Shown piece by piece: positions 1 through 5,606 of a stretch of DNA of 9,042 nucleotides; position 1 is the first letter of the stretch, and every line of letters starts with the position of its first letter. A model generated the notes under the pieces. It saw only the letters and a list, made by a program, of their open reading frames with translations, was not told the origin of the DNA and did no database searches. Source of the stretch: Muribaculaceae bacterium (GTDB taxonomy: Bacteria > Bacteroidota > Bacteroidia > Bacteroidales > Muribaculaceae); assembly GCA_029052265.1 (NCBI GenBank), contig JAIDJJ010000507.1, positions 1 to 9,042 on the forward strand, read 5' to 3'. Both the position numbers and the translations under genes were made by a program.

Positions 1-2
1 AT

Positions 3-59
3 ACGGCGCCCACCGTGATCTCACCGCGTAAGATCGTGGGCAGCGTAAGATGTTTATAA
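3..59 (+). CDS. Possible C-terminal tail of an unidentified gene entering from the left edge
   Basis: One plus-strand frame is open from the left edge and stops with TAA at 57-59, giving 18 residues ending SVRCL. Codon third positions are GC-rich, like the real genes here, and the stop lies 23 bases before a strong hairpin, as expected of a gene convergent with the GH3 gene. A minus-strand frame is also open across bases 1-66 but has no good start codon until very near the edge, so I prefer the plus-strand reading. The product is not recognisable from so short a tail, and this could be chance. Confidence 0.25.
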   Translation, partial: TAPTVISPRKIVGSVRCL

Positions 60-82
60 TCGACTTACTATAGATATGGCTT

Positions 83-110
83 AACCGGCGCGTTAATTCA
101 CGCGCCGGTT
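83..110. terminator. GC-rich hairpin downstream of the GH3 gene; possible bidirectional terminator
   Basis: Ten perfect pairs (AACCGGCGCG with CGCGCCGGTT), extended by one T-A pair, enclose a 6-base loop. The hairpin starts 9 bases past the GH3 stop codon on the minus strand. No run of T follows it on either strand, so it is not a classical intrinsic terminator. It may still end or stabilise transcripts of the GH3 gene and of a convergent gene on the left. Confidence 0.5.
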
Positions 111-119
111 CCGGTAGAA

Positions 120-2459
120 TCAGATATTTGGCGTTTCCCATACTTTCGTATCGGTGCAGGTCGCATTGACCTGTTGCGATCCGATAGTGAATTTGAATTC
201 CCCCTTTTCAAGAGTCCATTTCCCGTCGTAGTTCACGAAGGCGAGGTCGCTTGCCGGAATTTTGAATGAAACGGTCTTGCTCTCACCGGGTTTGAGGCTT
301 ATTTTGTCAAACCCTCTTACACGGAGCACGTCAGGAGTGATCGATGCCACAAGGTCAGAGCTGTAGAATATTACAGGCTCCATGCCTTCCACTTTCCCGG
401 TGTTGGCGACAGTCACGCTTACAGATATGTCGTCGGATGATGAAAATTCAGTTTTGTCTATCGAAATATCGGAATATTCAAATGTGGTATAGCTCATGCC
501 GAATCCGAAAGGCCACTGCACGTCGATGTCGGCACTGTAATTATAAGCGCCGCTCATTGTCTCCACGGTCTCGCTCGGCTTATGGTCGTAAGTGGCGAGG
601 GCATTGATCCATTTCGGGTAGGAGTAGGGGAGTTTTGCACTGAAGTTCCGTTTGCCTGAAAGAAGAAGTGCAAGGGCGTCTCCGCCGTAATTTCCGGGGA
701 GGAGCACGCTCACCACGGCTTTTGCAAGAGGTTCGATTTCACGGATGATGCGGGGTCTGCCTTCATTGAGCACGAGAACGATGGGTTTACCGGTGGCGGC
801 GAGAGCTTTTACGAGGGCAGCCTGGTTTTGAGATATTGTGAGGTCGTTTGTGTTGCCCGGGGTTTCACAATAAGAGTTTTCCCCGATACATGCCACTATT
901 ATGTCGACACCATTGGCGGCAGCGACGGCACGCTGTATTCTCAGGTTCTGTTCAAGTTCCCATTTTCCGAAATCCTGCACATAGTCCATGCCTTGTTCAA
1001 GAATGACGTTTGCTGCGCCATACTCATTACACAATGCTTCATAAATTGTGTTGTATTGGTCATGGAACTTCGGGTTTTCAATACCTTGCCATGTATAAGA
1101 CCATCCACCGTTGAGCGAACGCATTGAATTGGCGTTAGGTCCTGTCACAAGTATCCTTTTTCCGGGAGCTATAGGGAGAATGTTGTTTTCATTTTTGAGA
1201 AGGATTTCGCTTTGCACAGCCAGCTCAAGAGCTTTTGCTGCATGTTGCTCGCTTCCAAACAGAGGATAGTCCTTAGGATTTGTCGCCGGATTTTCATAAA
1301 GCCCGAGGCGGAGCTTGAACCGGATAATGCGTGAGACAGCGTCATCAATGCGCTCCTGCGACACTTTCCCTTCCTCTACGAGCTCCTTCAGTAGAGTGCA
1401 GAATTCCATGTCGTAAGGAGTCATCGACATGTCGATGCCGGCATTTATGGAGAGCATGATTGCTTCTTTGTAATCGGCTGCAATTTTGTCGCGTTTCCAC
1501 AGATTATGGATATCCGCCCAGTCTGTCACTATCATTCCGTCCCAGTTCAGACCATCCTTAAGCCATTCTGTCAACATCTCATAATTGGCGTGGAAAGGCA
1601 TTCCGTTGTTAATTCCCGAATTGACCATTACGGAAAGAGCTCCCGCGCGTATCGCCTCTTTATAAGGATGGAAATATTTTTCACGTAGGTCAACAGGATT
1701 GATGGAAGAGGGTGTGCGGTCTTTACCTGTTACCGGGTTGCCGTATGCCATATAATGCTTCAGGCAAGCCCCGACATTCTGAGTGCCTATGTGATTTGGG
1801 TCGTCACCCTGGTATCCCTTAACCATTTCCACAGCCATTGCTCCGTTGATATATGGATCTTCGCCGAAGCTTTCCCAGATACGGCTCCATACAGGATTGC
1901 GTCCGAGATCCATTACCGGATTGTATACCCAAGGTATTGCACATGCCCGAGATTCATAAGCCGTGATTCTTGCCCCTTCTCTTACAAGTTCACGATTGAA
2001 AGAGGCAGCCATGTTGATTTCCTGCGGGAACAGCGTTCCGCCTATGGTATATGTGGTGCCGTGGTTCTGGTCAACGCCGAAAACGTCGGGTATCCCTATG
2101 TATTTCATGGAGGCTTCCTGTATGCCGTTTATCACACGATACCATGTGTCTCGGTCCTGAGCCTCTCCCATAGGGGTGTTTAGGACAGAGCCGACCCGAT
2201 ATTTTTCAAAAGCGTTCTTTACTTTCTGCTCATCGAGTTCCACTTTGCCGTTTACAAGAGAATCGACTGTAATGACATCGATGTTTATCTCGCACATCTG
2301 ACCGACTTTATCGTCAATCGACATTCCGGATACGATTTCTTTCACTTTTTTCTCGATTTCCTGGTCGGAAGGGATTGCCGGAGACCCGTTTCCCGTAGAA
2401 GAATTGTGCCCACAAGCCACCGCAAGCAGTGCTAATGAAGCGATAGACAGTTTTTTCAT
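120..2459 (-). CDS. Glycoside hydrolase family 3 lipoprotein (beta-glucosidase type)
   Basis: This 779-residue protein probably releases terminal sugars, most likely glucose, from beta-linked oligosaccharides in the periplasm. Residues 1-16 form a lipoprotein signal ending AVAC, with Cys16 the predicted lipidated residue; the following residues lack an acidic surface-export tag. The GH3 N-terminal barrel (about 35-390) has conserved GVDQNHG, KHYMAYG (234-240) and FGEDP motifs and a catalytic nucleophile motif VTDW with Asp313. The second domain (about 410-640) holds GENSYCET, where Glu532 is the likely acid/base by analogy with plant and bacterial glucan exohydrolases. A fibronectin III-like domain (about 655-765) closes the protein, opening with the usual FGFGMSYTTF. 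Length and domain order are normal for the family. The start is the only Met before the signal peptide; no Shine-Dalgarno is evident. No SusC, SusD or regulator lies beside it, so the exact substrate (laminarin, cellodextrin, xyloglucan or other) cannot be told. Confidence 0.93.
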   Translation of the reverse strand: MKKLSIASLALLAVACGHNSSTGNGSPAIPSDQEIEKKVKEIVSGMSIDDKVGQMCEINIDVITVDSLVNGKVELDEQKVKNAFEKYRVGSVLNTPMGEAQDRDTWYRVINGIQEASMKYIGIPDVFGVDQNHGTTYTIGGTLFPQEINMAASFNRELVREGARITAYESRACAIPWVYNPVMDLGRNPVWSRIWESFGEDPYINGAMAVEMVKGYQGDDPNHIGTQNVGACLKHYMAYGNPVTGKDRTPSSINPVDLREKYFHPYKEAIRAGALSVMVNSGINNGMPFHANYEMLTEWLKDGLNWDGMIVTDWADIHNLWKRDKIAADYKEAIMLSINAGIDMSMTPYDMEFCTLLKELVEEGKVSQERIDDAVSRIIRFKLRLGLYENPATNPKDYPLFGSEQHAAKALELAVQSEILLKNENNILPIAPGKRILVTGPNANSMRSLNGGWSYTWQGIENPKFHDQYNTIYEALCNEYGAANVILEQGMDYVQDFGKWELEQNLRIQRAVAAANGVDIIVACIGENSYCETPGNTNDLTISQNQAALVKALAATGKPIVLVLNEGRPRIIREIEPLAKAVVSVLLPGNYGGDALALLLSGKRNFSAKLPYSYPKWINALATYDHKPSETVETMSGAYNYSADIDVQWPFGFGMSYTTFEYSDISIDKTEFSSSDDISVSVTVANTGKVEGMEPVIFYSSDLVASITPDVLRVRGFDKISLKPGESKTVSFKIPASDLAFVNYDGKWTLEKGEFKFTIGSQQVNATCTDTKVWETPNI

Positions 2460-2517
2460 TAGAATAAGTTGTGTTAGGTGAATTCTGGATTATTAAAGAG
2501 ACCCTCCGTTTCCCTAT

Positions 2518-2567
2518 CAGCCATTTCTGGCAGTGTAGAGGACATAGAGGAGGCGTCGGGAGACGCC
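2518..2567 (-). other. Structured 5' leader of the GH3 transcript: two small hairpins
   Basis: Between the predicted transcription start (near 2581) and the GH3 start codon lies a leader of about 120 bases. Read on the minus strand, it begins with a 6-bp GC-rich hairpin (GGCGTC, loop TCCC, GACGCC; 2552-2567). A second, 4-bp hairpin follows with a GAAA loop of GNRA type (GCCA GAAA TGGC; 2520-2531). No known riboswitch class is recognised. The structures may stabilise the 5' end or adjust translation, but short hairpins like the second arise easily by chance. Confidence 0.35.
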
Positions 2568-2586
2568 ATTTGAGTTAGTAGTGAGA

Positions 2587-2617
2587 CAAAGGTAGCAAAT
2601 AATTTGATATATTGAAA
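2587..2617 (-). promoter_or_regulatory. Bacteroides-type promoter of the GH3 gene
   Basis: On the minus strand the sequence TACCTTTG (2594 down to 2587) matches the Bacteroidota -7 consensus TAnnTTTG exactly. Nineteen bases upstream is TTTC (2617 to 2614), three of four matches to the -33 element TTTG. Transcription would start near 2580-2582. The -7 match is exact and the spacing is right; only the -33 box is imperfect. Confidence 0.6.
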
Positions 2618-2676
2618 GTTTTAGAGTATAAAAAACATAATTAAAATTAAACTTGTTAAGCTACATAGTATCAATG

Positions 2677-2708
2677 TTTGTCTGAGATGTTAAAAATTAG
2701 TATATTTG
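2677..2708 (+). promoter_or_regulatory. Near-perfect Bacteroides-type promoter of the rhomboid operon
   Basis: TTTG (2677-2680), a 20-base spacer and TATATTTG (2701-2708) match the primary-sigma promoter consensus of Bacteroidota (TTTG, N19-21, TAnnTTTG) at every defined position. Transcription should start near 2713-2716. This bears on which ATG the first rhomboid gene uses. Confidence 0.8.
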
Positions 2709-2727
2709 CAACATGTTTGGAAATAGC

Positions 2728-2735
2728 AAAGGAGG
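2728..2735 (+). promoter_or_regulatory. Shine-Dalgarno site that decides the rhomboid 1 start
   Basis: AAAGGAGG lies 4 bases before the ATG at 2740. Strong sites of this kind are uncommon in Bacteroidota. Its place inside the longer reading frame shows that the upstream ATG at 2713, which sits at the predicted transcription start, is probably not the start of translation. Confidence 0.6.
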
Positions 2736-2739
2736 TTTC

Positions 2740-3480
2740 ATGTCGGCTATACCGCCGGTGACAAAAAACCTTATAATAATCAATTTAATAGTGTGGCTTG
2801 CGGAGGCGATTTTCCCCCGCTTTTCCGACATTATCGTCAGGGTGCTTGGACTCCATTATGTGTCGGCGTCTGATTTTAATCCGGTTCAGGCGCTGACCTA
2901 TATGTTTGTACATGCGCCTTCTACCCCATTTCATGTGTTTTTCAACATGTTCACCCTCTGGATGTTCGGGTCCACACTTGAAAGGGTATGGGGAAGCAAG
3001 CGTTTCTTTATCTTCTATTTCGTGTGTGGTGTCGGAGCCGCCATTGTTCAGGAGTGCGTGTGGTCTATGACGTGGCTGCACGATTATGTGGATGGTATAG
3101 CAAAACTTAACGGTCTGACCTACGATCATATGAAGAGTGTGGTTGATTCCGCGCTTTCAAATGGCGACATTGATTTCATGTCGGCGGTGGCGCAGTTTAA
3201 GAACCATATGGTTACTATCGGCGCTTCCGGTGCGGTTTTCGGATTGTTGCTCGGTTATGCTTTTGTATTTCCCAATCAGCCTCTTTATCTGTTTTTCATC
3301 CCGGTGCCGATAAAGGCAAAGTATATGATGATAGGGTATGGGGTCATAGAATTTTTCCTTGGAGTGGGCGCCAACGATATGATTGCGCATTTCGCACATC
3401 TCGGGGGAATGCTTTTCGCGCTTGTGATATTGTTATATTGGAGAAAGAAAGGAATTTTGCGAGGTGGGAGTTTTTATTGA
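2740..3480 (+). CDS. Rhomboid-family intramembrane serine protease 1
   Basis: Rhomboids are polytopic inner-membrane serine proteases that cut transmembrane segments of other proteins. From the chosen start (246 residues) the conserved parts are: an N-terminal PPVTKNLIIIN stretch leading into membrane segment 1; the HVFFN motif (His65 to Asn69); the catalytic serine in GASG (Ser163); and the catalytic histidine in AHLGG (His220). About six hydrophobic segments are visible, with a hydrophilic stretch of roughly 45 residues before the catalytic-serine helix, which I recall as usual for Bacteroidales homologs. The frame is open upstream to an ATG at 2713, adding 9 residues, but the promoter places the transcript start there, and a strong ribosome-binding site precedes 2740. 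The gene overlaps the next rhomboid gene by 17 bases, suggesting translational coupling. Its substrate is unknown. Confidence 0.92.
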   Translation: MSAIPPVTKNLIIINLIVWLAEAIFPRFSDIIVRVLGLHYVSASDFNPVQALTYMFVHAPSTPFHVFFNMFTLWMFGSTLERVWGSKRFFIFYFVCGVGAAIVQECVWSMTWLHDYVDGIAKLNGLTYDHMKSVVDSALSNGDIDFMSAVAQFKNHMVTIGASGAVFGLLLGYAFVFPNQPLYLFFIPVPIKAKYMMIGYGVIEFFLGVGANDMIAHFAHLGGMLFALVILLYWRKKGILRGGSFY

Positions 3481-4351
3481 CAAGTTTCAAAGGGTCTGCG
3501 ATTCGCGGGTCCTGGCATGGATGTTGATCGTAAACTGTACTGTATTTCTGGTCCTGTGGGTGATTGTCATCATTGGGAATGGTCTGGGAGTGTCCGGCAA
3601 TTTCACGATGCAGTGGCTGTGTGTCTCATCGTCGGTGCCGGTGGCATTGCGGCATGCCTGGACCGGAATCACCTATATGGTCACCCATTATGATTTCCTT
3701 CATTTCCTTTTCAATATGCTTTGGCTGTTTTGGTTCGGACGTGTGCTTATGACATCTCTTACCGACCGTCATTTATTGTGGCTATATATAGGGGGCGGAT
3801 TGACAGGAGCATTGTTATATGTCTCGGCTCAGGCAGTCTTCCCGGGGCTTTCTTCCGAAGGCACCTATCTTTGCGGCGCATCGGCGTCTGTGCTGGCGGT
3901 CATAGCGTCGGCAGCCATACGCACACCCGATCTGCGGCTTTATCTTCTCGTATTTGGAGAGGTTAAATTCAAATGGGTGGCAATAGGGTGTGTGTTGCTT
4001 ACGTTCGCCGGAATCGGAGGGGGCAATGCGGGAGGTCAGGCGGCACATGTCGGCGGTCTGTTGTTCGGTGTGGCTTTCGCGTTGGCATTGAAAAAAGGTT
4101 TTGATCCTGCCAAGAAAGTGGAAGAGATCAAGGTGCGTCGCAGAGAGATCTTGAATGTCGCCGATATTATGCGTCAGAAGAACGATGTGGTGCGCGACGG
4201 ACACGCCATGGCAAAAGCCGTGTCAGGCAAGCTTGCGGATGCCAACCGTCTTGATGCATTATTAGATAAAATAAGGCTTTCAGGTTATACCTCACTTACC
4301 GATACGGAGCGGAAAGAATTGAACGCCCTCTCCCAGAGATTGGATTCATGA
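3464..4351 (+). CDS. Rhomboid-family intramembrane serine protease 2 with cytosolic C-terminal tail
   Basis: A second rhomboid of 295 residues, starting with GTG inside the end of the first. AAAGGA at 3448-3453 is a possible ribosome site. The HFLFN motif (His80 to Asn84), the catalytic serine in GASAS (Ser140) and the catalytic histidine in AHVGG (His195) are all present, so it should be active. About six membrane segments span residues 18-210. A charged, probably helical tail (about 212-295) follows, ending in a GYTSLTDTERKEL-like stretch. I recall such a tail as a small conserved domain (possibly DUF6576) of Bacteroidota rhomboids. The overlap and the absence of any terminator put it in one operon with its neighbours. 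The next in-frame ATG would remove 19 residues and begin inside the first membrane segment, so the GTG start is preferred. Confidence 0.9.
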   Translation: MGVFIDKFQRVCDSRVLAWMLIVNCTVFLVLWVIVIIGNGLGVSGNFTMQWLCVSSSVPVALRHAWTGITYMVTHYDFLHFLFNMLWLFWFGRVLMTSLTDRHLLWLYIGGGLTGALLYVSAQAVFPGLSSEGTYLCGASASVLAVIASAAIRTPDLRLYLLVFGEVKFKWVAIGCVLLTFAGIGGGNAGGQAAHVGGLLFGVAFALALKKGFDPAKKVEEIKVRRREILNVADIMRQKNDVVRDGHAMAKAVSGKLADANRLDALLDKIRLSGYTSLTDTERKELNALSQRLDS

Positions 4352-4436
4352 ACGGGTATTTCCAGGAAGATATGTGAAGTAGTTTGGAGTCCGGACAAGA
4401 TAAAGTTTTATATCTATCATCTCAAAATTTGGAAAT

Positions 4437-5549
4437 ATGTTTTCAATTCCACTGATAAATCCGATTTTCCGTTTGGTAATGCGGATCGTTTCGATTGTCG
4501 TTTTCCTTTTTACTATTATTTCGGCTTATGGAGGGAAATGCAATCCCGAATATCTTACGGTGCCGGCAGTATTGTGCCTGGCGTTGCCATATTTTACCTG
4601 TGCAACAATATTATTGATATTATTCTGGATATTGACAAAAAGGATATTTTTTGCCGGTCTCGGGATACTTACGATAGTGGCATGTCTCGGACCGCTTTCG
4701 CAGGCGTTCCCTGTCAGTTTCCCCAAAAAAGCGGAACCCGGTCAGACCACTTTCAAGATCATATCATGGAATGTGTTGCATACGGACGATGTGCGGCGTC
4801 CGGATTCGCATACCAACAGGGCGGTGGAATATATGATCAATTCCGGAGCAGATGTGATCTGTCTGGCAGAGCTTAACAATTTCAGTCCTGCGGAATTAAA
4901 AAAGGCAAGTCCGTCTCTTGTCGACAGTCTTGTCAGGGCATATCCTTTCCGTGCCGGATTATCCTCCACGGATATAAAGGTTTTGTCTAAATATCCGGTA
5001 GACCGTTCAGGCATTTCGCTTGTGAACGACGGCGGTCATCACAGATTTGATTTCTTCAAAATCAATTTTCCCGGAGGAAAGGTGTTGAATGTGGGGATGG
5101 TCCATCTTTATTCATATGATCTTTCCGAAGAGGAGCGAAAAGTGATGAAGGAGATGAAAACGGTAGACGGGGCAAAAGCGAGTGTCAAGGAATTAAAAGG
5201 TTCCATCTTGTCAAAACTTCGAAATGCCTTCAGGCAGCGCGCACAGAATGCAAAAGATCTTCGTGATGCTATAGATGACATACGGGAATCGTCGCCGCTG
5301 ATTGTCTGCGGAGATTTCAATGATGTGCCGGCATCCTGGACATATAATCTTGTCAAAGGGGAAGATATGCGTGACGCATATGCGGAAACAAACCTCGGGT
5401 TTACATGGACCTACAATATGCATGCGTTTTATTTTCACATAGACCAGATGCTTTACAGGGGACCGCTTGAGGCTTTGAGCCTCAAGGTGGATAAAATCAA
5501 CACATCGGATCATTATCCGCTTGTAGGGGAGTTTGCATTCACGAAATGA
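4437..5549 (+). CDS. Membrane-anchored endonuclease/exonuclease/phosphatase-fold protein
   Basis: This 370-residue protein has three hydrophobic segments (about 13-31, 41-65 and 68-92) followed by an EEP-fold catalytic domain (about 104-370). The active-site series is complete: Asn112 in ISWNV, Glu145 in LAELNN, His223 in VHLYS, Asp293 and Asn295 in GDFND, Asp336 in HIDQ, and Asp358-His359 in SDHYP. The family includes metal-dependent nucleases and phosphodiesterases acting on nucleic acids or phospholipids, and sequence alone does not choose between them. With three membrane segments the catalytic domain probably faces the periplasm, which would argue against chromosomal DNA repair, but topology is inferred. 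A charged stretch at about 230-272 between the histidine motif and GDFND looks like an inserted helical arm. The gene lies 85 bases after rhomboid 2 with no terminator or clear promoter between, so co-transcription is likely. Confidence 0.88.
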   Translation: MFSIPLINPIFRLVMRIVSIVVFLFTIISAYGGKCNPEYLTVPAVLCLALPYFTCATILLILFWILTKRIFFAGLGILTIVACLGPLSQAFPVSFPKKAEPGQTTFKIISWNVLHTDDVRRPDSHTNRAVEYMINSGADVICLAELNNFSPAELKKASPSLVDSLVRAYPFRAGLSSTDIKVLSKYPVDRSGISLVNDGGHHRFDFFKINFPGGKVLNVGMVHLYSYDLSEEERKVMKEMKTVDGAKASVKELKGSILSKLRNAFRQRAQNAKDLRDAIDDIRESSPLIVCGDFNDVPASWTYNLVKGEDMRDAYAETNLGFTWTYNMHAFYFHIDQMLYRGPLEALSLKVDKINTSDHYPLVGEFAFTK

Positions 5550-5568
5550 CGCACCCCTGCAAAAAAGT

Positions 5569-5576
5569 TATCTTTA
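5569..5576 (+). promoter_or_regulatory. Weak candidate -7 box before the M3 peptidase gene
   Basis: TATCTTTA differs from TAnnTTTG only in the last base and would put the transcript start about 25 bases before the ATG at 5607. No TTTG lies at the expected distance upstream. The peptidase may therefore have a weak promoter of its own, or simply be read through from the preceding operon, 57 bases away. Confidence 0.25.
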
Positions 5577-5606
5577 CTTAATGAATTACAATCATAACCT
5601 ATCATT

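Noticed and set aside
1755..2183. 142-codon open frame on the plus strand inside the GH3 gene
   Set aside because: Antisense to conserved GH3 barrel motifs, with no ribosome site and a low-complexity, cysteine- and histidine-rich product; a shadow frame.
120..2459. Polysaccharide utilisation locus around the GH3 gene
   Set aside because: No SusC/SusD pair, sensor or second glycosidase is present in the window, so a PUL cannot be claimed.
3815..4204. 129-codon minus-strand frame across rhomboid 2
   Set aside because: Antisense to the catalytic serine and histidine regions of a clear rhomboid; no independent support.
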